Assembly: GCA_030706665.1 (NCBI GenBank)
Contig: JAUZOB010000057.1
Location: 1-14,041, forward strand
Direction: 5' to 3'
DNA: 14,041 nucleotides
Source of the DNA: Bacteroidota bacterium
GTDB lineage: Bacteria; Bacteroidota; Bacteroidia; Bacteroidales; Prolixibacteraceae
Position numbers and translations under genes: made by a program. How positions within the stretch are numbered: the first letter of the stretch is position 1; the number at the start of each line of letters is the position of its first letter. The notes under the pieces are model-generated. The model searched no databases and was not told the DNA's origin. It saw only the letters and a list, made by a program, of their open reading frames with translations. Below are positions 6,415-13,646 of this stretch, in pieces.

Positions 6415-7863
6415 ATGGCAGAAACCCAGAATCATATATTGAATGAGGTAACGCAAGGGGAGTATAAATATGGTTTTGTCACTGATATTGAGACTGAAAC
6501 AATAGCGAAAGGACTGAATGAAGATGTCGTTCGAAAGATCTCTGAATTGAAGGGCGAACCTGAGTTTATGCTTGAATTTAGATTAAATGCTTACCGTAAA
6601 TGGCTGCAAATGGAGATGCCTGAATGGGCTCACCTTAAGATACCACCTATTGACTATCAGGATATCATTTATTATGCAGCTCCAAAAAAGAAAGCTCAGT
6701 TGGATAGTCTGGATGAAGTAGATCCGGAACTTCTCAATACATTTAATAAACTGGGGATACCCCTTGAAGAGCAGAAACTACTTTCAGGTGTTGCCGTTGA
6801 TGCTGTAATGGACAGTGTATCAGTAAAGACAACATTCAAAGAGACTCTGGCAGAAAAAGGGATTATCTTTTGTTCATTTAGCGATGCAGTAAAGGAACAT
6901 CCTGATTTGGTTAAGAAATACTTAGGAATGTCAGTTCCTTATGATGATAATTACTTCGCAGCACTAAATTCTGCAGTTTTTAGTGATGGCTCTTTTATCT
7001 ATATCCCAAAGGGTGTTCGTTGCCCAATGGAACTTTCTACCTATTTCCGTATTAACGCAGCTAAAACAGGGCAGTTCGAGCGTACACTGATTATTGCCGA
7101 CGACGAGAGTTATGTTAGTTATCTGGAAGGATGTACAGCTCCGATGCGTGATGAAAATCAGCTTCATGCTGCGGTCGTTGAGATTATTGCATTAGAACAC
7201 GCCGAAGTTAAATATTCTACGGTACAAAACTGGTACCCGGGGGATAAAGCAGGGCGAGGCGGAATTTATAATTTCGTTACGAAAAGAGGCCTATGTAAAG
7301 GTGAATCCTCAAAGATCTCATGGACCCAGGTTGAAACAGGTTCTGCAATTACCTGGAAATACCCGAGTTGTGTGCTGATGGGTGAGAATTCTGTCGGAGA
7401 ATTCTATTCTGTTGCTGTTACAAATAATTATCAGCAGGCGGATACCGGAACAAAAATGATTCATATTGGTAAAAATACCCGAAGCAGGATTGTTTCTAAA
7501 GGTATCTCTGCCGGCTTCAGTGATAATTCTTATCGTGGATTGGTAAAAGTGATACCAAGAGCAGAGAACTCAAGAAACTTTTCACAGTGCGACTCACTTT
7601 TACTGGGAGATAAGTGTGGGGCACATACATTCCCTTATATAGAGGTTGGAAATAAATCTTCTATCGTTGAGCATGAAGCAACAACTTCAAAAATCGGAGA
7701 AGATCAGATATTCTATTGCAATCAACGCGGAATTTCAACAGAAGATGCCGTTGCGATGATAATTAGCGGGTACGTCCGGGAAGTAATTAATCAGTTACCA
7801 ATGGAATTTGCCGTAGAAGCTCAGAAACTTTTACAAATAAGCCTTGAAGGCAGCGTTGGATAG
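6415..7863 (+). CDS. sufB: Fe-S cluster assembly scaffold protein SufB
   Basis: SufB is the core of the cytoplasmic SufBC2D complex, which receives persulfide sulfur from SufE and builds Fe-S clusters. The 482-aa length is normal. An N-terminal helical region (about 1-85) leads into the right-handed beta-helix core, followed by a C-terminal helical segment that contacts SufC. Conserved stretches include FAALNSAVFSDGSFIYIPKG (181-200), YLEGCTAP (236-243), VKYSTVQNWYPGD (265-277) and GAHTFPYIEVG (402-412). Cys401 in LLLGDKCGAHTFP corresponds to the E. coli cysteine (Cys405) at the SufB-SufD interface. The tail EFAVEAQKLLQISLEGSVG is the standard SufB ending. It is the first gene of the operon; sufC follows after 51 nt. 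There is no strong Shine-Dalgarno, only AAGGTT next to the ATG. Confidence 0.97.
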   Translation: MAETQNHILNEVTQGEYKYGFVTDIETETIAKGLNEDVVRKISELKGEPEFMLEFRLNAYRKWLQMEMPEWAHLKIPPIDYQDIIYYAAPKKKAQLDSLDEVDPELLNTFNKLGIPLEEQKLLSGVAVDAVMDSVSVKTTFKETLAEKGIIFCSFSDAVKEHPDLVKKYLGMSVPYDDNYFAALNSAVFSDGSFIYIPKGVRCPMELSTYFRINAAKTGQFERTLIIADDESYVSYLEGCTAPMRDENQLHAAVVEIIALEHAEVKYSTVQNWYPGDKAGRGGIYNFVTKRGLCKGESSKISWTQVETGSAITWKYPSCVLMGENSVGEFYSVAVTNNYQQADTGTKMIHIGKNTRSRIVSKGISAGFSDNSYRGLVKVIPRAENSRNFSQCDSLLLGDKCGAHTFPYIEVGNKSSIVEHEATTSKIGEDQIFYCNQRGISTEDAVAMIISGYVREVINQLPMEFAVEAQKLLQISLEGSVG

Positions 7864-7914
7864 TTTCTTATTCGAGATAAATAATCAAATTATAGAGTTA
7901 GATAATTAAATATC

Positions 7915-8676
7915 ATGCTTAAAATAAATAACCTGCACGTTTCTATTGAAGGAAAGAAGATTCTGAAAGGGATTAATCTTGAAATTAATCCGGGAGAAGT
8001 ACATGCAATCATGGGGCCTAATGGTTCGGGGAAAAGTACTCTTGCGAATGTACTTGCCGGCCGTGAAGACTATGTCATTGAAGAAGGAGAAGTTACCTTC
8101 TTTGGTGAGGATTTACTGAAGTTGTCTCCTGAAGATCGTGCACGTAAGGGGTTGTTCTTAAGTTTCCAATACCCGGTTGAGATTCCCGGAGTCAGTATGG
8201 TAAACTTTATGAAGACTGCGGTCAACGAAGTTCGTAAATACCGTGGACAGAAACAGCTGACAGCTTCTGAATTCTTAAAGCTGATGCGTGAGAAGAAAGA
8301 ACTTGTTGAATTAAATTCAGATCTGGCCAGTCGTTCTGTAAACGAAGGATTCTCCGGTGGTGAAAAGAAAAGAAATGAGATCTTTCAAATGGCAATGCTT
8401 GAACCAAAACTTTCGATTTTGGATGAGACGGATTCGGGTCTTGACATTGATGCATTGAGAACTGTTGCAAGCGGAGTGAATGCCTTAAAGAGTCCACAGA
8501 ATGCAACTGTTTTGGTGACACATTATCAACGACTTTTGGATTATATTGTCCCTGACTATGTTCATGTCCTTTATAAAGGAAGGATTGTAAAAACAGCCGG
8601 TAAGGAGTTGGCATTTGAGCTTGAAGAAAAGGGATATGACTGGATTAAAAAGGAACTCGATGAAGAAGAGAGTTAA
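7915..8676 (+). CDS. sufC: Fe-S cluster assembly ATPase SufC
   Basis: SufC is an ABC-type ATPase that dimerises on the SufB-SufD pair and drives the conformational change exposing the cluster assembly site. It is soluble, with no membrane segment. All ABC motifs are intact in 253 aa: Walker A GPNGSGKST (34-42), Q-loop Gln85 in SFQYPVEIPG, signature GFSGGEKKRNE (145-155), Walker B LSILDETDSGLD (166-177), and the H-loop His203 in LVTHYQR. The ETDSGLDIDAL form of Walker B and D-loop is characteristic of SufC rather than of transporter ATPases. It lies between sufB (51 nt) and sufD (57 nt); neither gap contains a convincing promoter or terminator, so co-transcription is expected. Confidence 0.97.
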   Translation: MLKINNLHVSIEGKKILKGINLEINPGEVHAIMGPNGSGKSTLANVLAGREDYVIEEGEVTFFGEDLLKLSPEDRARKGLFLSFQYPVEIPGVSMVNFMKTAVNEVRKYRGQKQLTASEFLKLMREKKELVELNSDLASRSVNEGFSGGEKKRNEIFQMAMLEPKLSILDETDSGLDIDALRTVASGVNALKSPQNATVLVTHYQRLLDYIVPDYVHVLYKGRIVKTAGKELAFELEEKGYDWIKKELDEEES

Positions 8677-8733
8677 CTGGTAAATTTTTGATTTGAAAAC
8701 GAATGAATACCAGAGACTTTTAAACCCGAGAAA

Positions 8734-10119
8734 ATGAAAGAGACTGTTGCTACTCAAAATTATACTGCTGTTGAAGATATTACAGGGCTGTATCAATCGA
8801 ATACGGAACTTTTCCTCGAAGGATCTCCTGATTTTATGAATGATGTTAGAGGAAAAGCTCTTGATGATTTTGTCAGACAGGGAATTCCTTCAACAAAAGA
8901 TGAAAACTATAAATACACAGATCTACGTCCTGTATTTGAAGGTGATTTTAATGTTTTCCCTTCCTATGTTGATCAGGAGATAGATTTCCTGTCCCTTTTC
9001 AAGTGTGATGTTCCAAAACTGGATACTTTTGTTATTCTAACCGTTAACGGATGGTATTATCAAAGAAACCGTAATCTTGATTTACCCGAAGGGGTGATTA
9101 TCGGAAGTCTTGCTCAAGCTGCAAGAGAACATCCTGAGCTTGTAGCTCAATATTATGGGAAACAGGTTAAGACCGGGAAGGATCCATTAGCAGCGCTCAA
9201 TACCTTATTGGCAAAAGACGGACTGTTTATATATGTTCCCGACAATATAGTTATTGAGAAACCTTTACAGGTCATCAACTTATTACGCGCTAAGAATGAT
9301 TCTTTTTCGACACAAAGGAATTTGTTCATCGTTGGGAAAAACAGTCAATTAAAAGTTGTTTTTTGCGATCACACCCTTTCCAAAAAGAAATTTGTTAGCA
9401 ATAAGCTCACTGAAATATATGTGCAGGAAAATGCTGTGTTTGACTTTTATAATATCCAGAATCAGCATAATGAATCAGCTAACCTAAATTCCACATTCAT
9501 TTGTCAGAAAGCTTCTTCAAATATCCAGATCAACACAGCTTCGCTACATGGAGGAGTAGTTCGGAATAATTTGGAAGTCCTTCTGAATGGAGAATATGCT
9601 GAAGCTAATGTATATGGAATTTCTTTAACTGATAACAAACAGCATGTCGATAATTATACTCATGTCGATCATGCGAAACCAAATTGCACGAGTAATCAGC
9701 TTTTCAAAAATGTTCTCGATGAAGAATCTACGGGAGCATTTGCAGGAAGGATTCATGTTTGGCGAGATGCGCAGAAAACAGTTGCTTTTCAAAGGAATAA
9801 CAATGTTCTGATGAGTGCTAACGCTAAAATTGACACGAAACCTCAGCTGGTTATTGATGCAAATGATGTTAAATGTAGCCATGGTGCTACTGTAGGCAGA
9901 ATTGATACTGAAGCTCTGTTTTATTTGAGGGCAAGAGGAATCTCAGAAAAAGAAGCGAAGTTACTGTTGATGTTTGCTTTTGTTCATGAGGTTATTGCGC
10001 AAATTCGTGTGAAACCTTTACAGGAGCGACTTGATGAACTGGTTGATAAACGGTTTAGGGGTGAAATTTCGAAATGCCATAAGTGTATGTTCGATTGTAA
10101 CCCTAAAAGTTTAAAGTAA
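8734..10119 (+). CDS. sufD: Fe-S cluster assembly protein SufD
   Basis: SufD is the paralogue of SufB that pairs with it in the SufBC2D scaffold. At 461 aa it has an N-terminal helical domain (about 1-95, including DENYKYTDLRP at 56-66), a beta-helix core, and a C-terminal helical region. His383 in KCSHGATVGRID matches the E. coli SufD histidine (His360) implicated in cluster formation at the SufB interface. EALFYLRARGIS (393-404) and the helix after it are family features. The C-terminus is notable: residues 448-455 give C-x2-C-x3-C (Cys448, Cys451, Cys455), absent from E. coli SufD. I have a vague memory of cysteine-rich tails in other Bacteroidota SufD, so it may be a clade trait. A terminator-like hairpin follows the stop, before sufS. 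Confidence 0.95.
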   Translation: MKETVATQNYTAVEDITGLYQSNTELFLEGSPDFMNDVRGKALDDFVRQGIPSTKDENYKYTDLRPVFEGDFNVFPSYVDQEIDFLSLFKCDVPKLDTFVILTVNGWYYQRNRNLDLPEGVIIGSLAQAAREHPELVAQYYGKQVKTGKDPLAALNTLLAKDGLFIYVPDNIVIEKPLQVINLLRAKNDSFSTQRNLFIVGKNSQLKVVFCDHTLSKKKFVSNKLTEIYVQENAVFDFYNIQNQHNESANLNSTFICQKASSNIQINTASLHGGVVRNNLEVLLNGEYAEANVYGISLTDNKQHVDNYTHVDHAKPNCTSNQLFKNVLDEESTGAFAGRIHVWRDAQKTVAFQRNNNVLMSANAKIDTKPQLVIDANDVKCSHGATVGRIDTEALFYLRARGISEKEAKLLLMFAFVHEVIAQIRVKPLQERLDELVDKRFRGEISKCHKCMFDCNPKSLK

Positions 10120-10141
10120 AGAGTTGATATATAAATTTAGC

Positions 10142-10173
10142 AACGGGAGCTTTGAAGCTCCCTGTTTTATTTT
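10142..10173 (+). terminator. Intra-operon terminator-like hairpin between sufD and sufS
   Basis: GGGAGC (10145-10150), loop TTTGAA, GCTCCC (10157-10162) form a GC-rich stem that extends with AAC/GTT around one bulged T, followed by TGTTTTATTTT. This has the form of an intrinsic terminator 22 nt after the sufD stop and 26 nt before the sufS ATG. Since the suf genes are normally co-expressed, partial termination or mRNA end protection of sufBCD is more likely than a full stop. Confidence 0.6.
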
Positions 10174-10180
10174 ATAAAAC
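10164..10180 (+). promoter_or_regulatory. Second hairpin overlapping the terminator U tract
   Basis: GTTTTAT and ATAAAAC form a perfect 7-bp inverted repeat around TTT. Its left arm is the T-rich tail of the preceding hairpin, so the two structures compete for the same bases. It ends 8 nt before the sufS ATG and could influence read-through or ribosome access. It is AT-only apart from the outer pair and therefore weak. Confidence 0.3.
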
Positions 10181-10188
10181 TTGCAACG

Positions 10189-11403
10189 ATGTTTAATATT
10201 GAAGCAATTCGTAAAGATTTTCCGGTACTGGATCTTCAGGTTTATGGAAAACCTTTGGTTTATCTTGACAATGCTGCGACTACACAGCGCCCGAATCAAG
10301 TTAGTGCATTAATAGCTGATTTGTATCAATCCGGAAGCGGGAATATTCATCGTGGCGCTCATTTTCTGGCTGATCGATGTACAATGTTATTTGAACAGAC
10401 ACGTGATACTGTTAAGGAGTTTATTAACGCAGAAAGCAGAGAAGAAATAATTTTCACAAAAGGGACTACTGAATCGATTAATCTTGTTGCTTTTTCTTTC
10501 GGAGAACGCTTTATAAATCCAGGAGACGAGATAATCCTTTCGGAGATGGAGCATCACTCCAACATTGTTCCCTGGCAATTGATGTGTAACAGGAAGGGTG
10601 CTGTCCTGAAAAAGCTTCCATTCGATGAAAATGGTGTTCTTGAAATTGATTTACTCGAATCACTGATTACTGAAAAGACAAAGATTATTTCTGTTGCACA
10701 TGTTTCAAACGTTCTGGGAACTGTTAATCCGGTAAAAGAAATTATCAGGATTGCTCACCGGCATCAGGTTAAAGTGCTTGTTGATGGAGCACAGGCAATT
10801 CAACATTTGCCAGTCGATGTTCAGGACCTTGATTGTGACTTTTATGCATTCTCCGGGCATAAAATATACGGTCCTACAGGGGTAGGTGTATTATATGGGA
10901 AAAAGATCCTGCTTGATGAGATCCCTCCATATCAGGGAGGAGGAGAGATGATTGATTCAGTAAGTTTTAATGGAACTACCTTTAATGTATTGCCTTATAA
11001 ATTTGAGGCTGGAACGCCAAATATTATAGGAGTTATCGGGTTAGGTGAGGCAATCCGATATGTATCTTCGTTGGGACTTGAAAATATAGGAGAACACGAA
11101 CATCAATTATTAGGATATCTGACGCAAGAGCTTAAAAAGTTTGGGGGGATAAAGATCTATGGAGAAGCCCCCAATAAAGCAAGTGTGGTTGCATTCCGAC
11201 ATGAGAAAGTACATCCATACGACATGGGGATGTTGCTTGATAAACTCGGTGTAGCAGTTCGAACCGGACGACATTGTACTGATCCCCTTCATGAACGGTT
11301 TGGGATTGACGGAACTGTCAGAGCTTCTCTTGCGGTTTATAATAATATTGAAGATATCGATCTATTTATTAAGGCAATGAATCGGGTAGTTAGTATGTTT
11401 TGA
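10189..11403 (+). CDS. sufS: Cysteine desulfurase SufS
   Basis: SufS is a PLP-dependent, group II cysteine desulfurase that converts cysteine to alanine and passes persulfide sulfur to SufE. The 404-aa length is typical. It shows LDNAATTQRP (26-35), the substrate and PLP region TKGTTESINLVA (90-101), EMEHHSNIVPWQ (119-130) with the PLP-stacking His, the PLP-phenol Asp199 in VLVDGAQAIQH, the Schiff-base Lys225 in FSGHKIYGPTG, and catalytic Cys363 in RTGRHCTDPLH. The short catalytic loop without the IscS-type insertion places it in group II (SufS), not IscS. sufD is 69 nt upstream, beyond a terminator-like hairpin; sufE starts 212 nt downstream. The bases just before the ATG (TTGCAACG) repeat those after the sufB -7 box, but the -7 box itself is degraded here. 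Confidence 0.97.
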   Translation: MFNIEAIRKDFPVLDLQVYGKPLVYLDNAATTQRPNQVSALIADLYQSGSGNIHRGAHFLADRCTMLFEQTRDTVKEFINAESREEIIFTKGTTESINLVAFSFGERFINPGDEIILSEMEHHSNIVPWQLMCNRKGAVLKKLPFDENGVLEIDLLESLITEKTKIISVAHVSNVLGTVNPVKEIIRIAHRHQVKVLVDGAQAIQHLPVDVQDLDCDFYAFSGHKIYGPTGVGVLYGKKILLDEIPPYQGGGEMIDSVSFNGTTFNVLPYKFEAGTPNIIGVIGLGEAIRYVSSLGLENIGEHEHQLLGYLTQELKKFGGIKIYGEAPNKASVVAFRHEKVHPYDMGMLLDKLGVAVRTGRHCTDPLHERFGIDGTVRASLAVYNNIEDIDLFIKAMNRVVSMF

Positions 11404-11563
11404 TTTTAATGAAAATACATCAATGGATATATGATTCACTTATTATAAGATCGGAATCACTCTCCTGATCATTAAGATATGCCTGATTCTCATATTTGTT
11501 AAGAATAGAAGAAGAGGGGGGAAACCTGAAATTCATATTTGATGATGTATTGTGGGTCGATAA

Positions 11564-11592
11564 TTGGTTTCATCACATATTTTATAACTTTG
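11564..11592 (+). promoter_or_regulatory. Promoter of sufE within the suf cluster
   Basis: TTG (11564-11566) and an exact TAACTTTG -7 box (11585-11592) are spaced by 18 nt, and the ATG of sufE is 23 nt beyond. This supports independent transcription of sufE and the DUF59 gene. It also argues for the shorter sufE start, because the box would otherwise lie inside coding sequence. The rest of the 212-nt sufS-sufE gap shows nothing I recognise. Confidence 0.52.
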
Positions 11593-11615
11593 CCTCGTTA
11601 AAAGCAACATATGGT

Positions 11616-12053
11616 ATGACAATCACAGAAGAAGAAAAGAGTATCATCGAAGAGTTTTCTATTTATGAAGATTGGATGGATAAATATGCTTATCTAATTG
11701 AGTTAGGGAATGAGCTGCCAGATATAGATGATAAGCATAAGATATCAGAGAACCTGATTAGAGGGTGTCAATCAAGGGTATGGTTGACTGCAGATTATCA
11801 TGACGGGAAGATCTTTTTTGAGGGTGATAGCGATGCAATTATTGTGAAAGGACTTGTAGCTTTGATGCTAAGAGTTTTATCCGGACATACTCCGCAGGAA
11901 ATTATTGACACTGATCTTAGTTTTATAGATGAGATAGGCTTGAAACAACATCTTTCACCAACCCGATCCAATGGATTAATGGCGATGGTTAAACAAATGA
12001 AGCTATATGCTGTTGCTTATAGAAAGCTTGCTGAAGAAGGGAGGATATCATGA
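11616..12053 (+). CDS. sufE: Sulfur acceptor SufE
   Basis: SufE takes persulfide sulfur from SufS, stimulates the desulfurase, and hands the sulfur to SufB. With the start at ATG 11616 it is 145 aa, close to the usual SufE length. The catalytic cysteine falls at position 51 (ENLIRGCQSRVWL), the same number as in E. coli SufE. The GCQSxVW motif, the helical N-terminus (EEEKSIIEEFSIYEDWMDKY) and the C-terminal LSPTRSNGLMAMVKQMKLYA are all typical. The frame is open back to 11496, but those 40 residues do not resemble SufE and overlap an exact promoter box, so I exclude them. The stop overlaps the start of the next gene (ATGA), implying translational coupling. Confidence 0.95.
   Translation: MTITEEEKSIIEEFSIYEDWMDKYAYLIELGNELPDIDDKHKISENLIRGCQSRVWLTADYHDGKIFFEGDSDAIIVKGLVALMLRVLSGHTPQEIIDTDLSFIDEIGLKQHLSPTRSNGLMAMVKQMKLYAVAYRKLAEEGRIS
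12037..12044 (+). promoter_or_regulatory. Strong Shine-Dalgarno for the DUF59 gene
   Basis: AAGGGAGG lies inside the end of sufE, 5 nt before the ATG at 12050. It is the best Shine-Dalgarno match I noticed here; most other starts have weak or no such site. Together with the ATGA overlap it supports the 12050 start and coupled translation with sufE. Confidence 0.55.
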
Positions 12054-12358
12054 CGCAATCCAAAATAGAAGAGATTATTGAGAAGCTGAAAGAAGTTTAT
12101 GATCCTGAAATCCCAATTAATATTTATGATTTGGGACTGGTATATAGTGTGGATATCGATGAAGAAGGTGTAGTGTCAATATTAATGACACTTACCGCAC
12201 CAGGATGCCCTATCGCTGATCAAATTATAATGGAGGTTCATGATAAAGCCATGGAAGTTGAGGGTGTAAAAGAAACTCATGTTGAATTAACTTTTGATCC
12301 TCCTTGGGATAAATCGATGATGTCCGAAGAAGCTCGTTTAGAATTAGGATTCTTTTAA
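12050..12358 (+). CDS. SufT-like MIP18/DUF59 Fe-S assembly factor
   Basis: Small MIP18-family (DUF59) protein, 102 aa. Members related to SufT help mature or traffic Fe-S clusters, and PaaD homologues serve specific enzymes. The exact target here is unknown. Seen are EVYDPEIPINIYDLGLVY (15-32), the conserved Cys53 in TLTAPGCPIAD, and the C-terminal signature FDPPWDKSMMSEEARLELGF (82-101). No transmembrane segment or extra domain is present. Its start overlaps the sufE stop by 4 nt and it is the last gene of the SUF cluster, so a role in Fe-S biogenesis is strongly suggested by context. In some Bacteroidota annotations this gene is called sufT or 'DUF59 domain protein'; I leave the symbol blank because equivalence to characterised SufT is not proven by sequence reading. 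Confidence 0.92.
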   Translation: MTQSKIEEIIEKLKEVYDPEIPINIYDLGLVYSVDIDEEGVVSILMTLTAPGCPIADQIIMEVHDKAMEVEGVKETHVELTFDPPWDKSMMSEEARLELGFF

Positions 12359-12365
12359 TAACGTC

Positions 12366-12397
12366 AAAGCTGCCTTTTATAAAAGACAGCTTTTTTT
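12366..12397 (+). terminator. Intrinsic terminator of the suf operon
   Basis: AAAGCTG (12366-12372) pairs with CAGCTTT (12387-12393). After one C/A mismatch the stem continues as CTTTT-AT-AAAAG, and a run of seven T (12391-12397) follows. It begins 8 nt after the stop of the DUF59 gene and separates the suf cluster from queG. Confidence 0.85.
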
Positions 12398-12467
12398 ATG
12401 TAATTTTAAGAAGCATTGAATAAACGGTGACAGGATCTATATTCTAATGGCTATTTAAGAGCAGGAA

Positions 12468-13421
12468 ATGAACGATACACTCAAAACGGAAGAACAGGAC
12501 ACCATGGATACTTTCTCATTGCAGATAAAGCAGAAAGCCATCAAAATTGGCTTTCTGGATTGCGCAATTTCACCGGCGGAAGAATTATCTGTTGAGAAGG
12601 AGCATCTGAAATTATGGCTTGACGCAGGGATGCATGGTGAAATGAGATATATGAGAAATCATTTTGAGAAGAGAACAGATCCCCGTTTACTTGTCGAAAA
12701 TGCCCGGTCAGTAATTTCTGTTTTGCTCAATTATTATCCAAATGAAAAACAGAAGAATCCGAAGGCTCCTTTTATTGCAAAATATGCGTATGGCGAAGAT
12801 TATCACAAAGTCTTAAAGGATAAGCTTTTTGAACTCCTAAATTATATTCAAAGTAAAAATACAACTGTAACCGGACGGGCCTTTGTCGATTCTGCACCGG
12901 TATTGGAAAAAGCATGGGCCAGAAGAGCGGGGTTGGGGTGGATTGGGAAAAACTCATGTCTCATATCCCGAGCCTATGGGTCATTCTTTTTTATCGGAGA
13001 ACTTATTGTAGACATTGAGCTCGAGTATGATCAGCCACTTAAAAGAGATTATTGCGGGGAATGTACCAAATGTATGGATGCATGCCCTACCCAGGCGATT
13101 GTTTCCCCTAAAACAGTTGATTCCCGGAAATGTATCTCTTATCAGACGATTGAAAACAGAGGTGAAATAGATCCTTCGCTTAAAGGTTTATTCCGGAACC
13201 GTCTTTTCGGATGCGATATCTGTCAGGATGTGTGCCCGTGGAATACGAAAGCAGCGGGACATCATATTCGTGAATTTAATTCTAAAGCAGAACTTTTGGC
13301 TATGGGAAAAGAGGATTGGAATTTATTGGACGAAGAATCATTTCGAGTCAAATTTAAGAACTCTGCCTTATTACGAACTGGATTTAGGGGGATAATGAGA
13401 AATCTTAATTTTCTGGACTAA
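12468..13421 (+). CDS. queG: Epoxyqueuosine reductase QueG (short form)
   Basis: QueG reduces epoxyqueuosine to queuosine in the wobble base of GUN-anticodon tRNAs, using cobalamin and two [4Fe-4S] clusters. The family features are AFVDSAPVLEKAWARRAGLGWIGKN, split here as the proposed catalytic Asp141 (FVDSAPVLEK) and RRAGLGWIGKNS (152-163), plus ferredoxin-type cysteines Cys196, 199, 202, 206 (CGECTKCMDACP) and Cys249, 252, 256 (CDICQDVCPW), with an extra conserved-looking Cys222 in KCISY. At 317 aa it lacks the C-terminal HEAT-like extension of E. coli QueG (about 380 aa). The chain ends soon after LLRTGFRGIMRNLNFL, a normal end of the short form. The start may be ATG 12468 or the in-frame ATG 12504, since residues 1-12 look unconserved. 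AGCAGGAA directly precedes 12468. Its Fe-S need fits the suf neighbours, but a terminator separates them. Confidence 0.94.
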   Translation: MNDTLKTEEQDTMDTFSLQIKQKAIKIGFLDCAISPAEELSVEKEHLKLWLDAGMHGEMRYMRNHFEKRTDPRLLVENARSVISVLLNYYPNEKQKNPKAPFIAKYAYGEDYHKVLKDKLFELLNYIQSKNTTVTGRAFVDSAPVLEKAWARRAGLGWIGKNSCLISRAYGSFFFIGELIVDIELEYDQPLKRDYCGECTKCMDACPTQAIVSPKTVDSRKCISYQTIENRGEIDPSLKGLFRNRLFGCDICQDVCPWNTKAAGHHIREFNSKAELLAMGKEDWNLLDEESFRVKFKNSALLRTGFRGIMRNLNFLD

Positions 13422-13545
13422 AAAGAGGCTTAATTGGAATGATGAGGTAGAGGAGTATGCTTCTTTGAAAATAGACCAAAGAATCCGGACATTTGAAACC
13501 GAAGACTTAAATTATGCCCTTCGAAAAGCAATTATTGTTTTATAG
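13399..13545 (+). other. Short protein-like open frame after queG, possible relic
   Basis: A 48-codon frame, +1 relative to queG, overlaps the queG end and continues to a TAG at 13543. From about 13432 it reads as a charged helical stretch (NWNDEVEEYASLKIDQRIRT, then FETEDLNYALRKAIIVL). It has no ATG start; the only candidate is a TTG at 13462. It could be a decayed gene end or chance. Nothing else in 13422-13570 is recognisable. Confidence 0.12.
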
Positions 13546-13570
13546 GGGAAAGCAGCATCGGGATTGCCCA

Positions 13571-13618
13571 AAAAGAGGAGAAGGTGTCACAATTACTTGT
13601 GACACCTTCTCCTCTTTT
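13571..13618. terminator. 22-bp perfect hairpin, bidirectional terminator
   Basis: The arms 13571-13592 and 13597-13618 are exact reverse complements over 22 bp, around a TTAC loop. The outer four pairs are A-T, so each strand ends in TTTT (TTTTAC on plus, TTTTTGGGC on minus). It can end both queG (+) and the TPR gene (-). The stem is unusually long for a terminator. Confidence 0.78.
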
Positions 13619-13623
13619 ACATT

Positions 13624-13645
13624 GCATCTTCCACTTGGAAGATGC
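13624..13645 (-). terminator. Hairpin immediately after the TPR stop codon
   Basis: GCATCTTCC and GGAAGATGC form a perfect 9-bp stem around ACTT. On the minus strand it starts one base after the TAA of the TPR gene and is followed 5 nt later by the 22-bp hairpin. It has no T run of its own. It may be a 3' end stabiliser or part of a double terminator. Confidence 0.5.
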
Positions 13646-13646
13646 G

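Noticed and set aside
11496..11615. N-terminal extension of SufE (start at 11496)
   Set aside because: The first 40 residues are unlike SufE. An exact promoter box lies inside, and the ATG at 11616 puts the catalytic cysteine at position 51, as in E. coli.
12360..12467. Promoter for queG
   Set aside because: After the suf terminator there is AT-rich sequence (TATATTCTAATGG) but no TAnnTTTG match, so I could not support a specific site.
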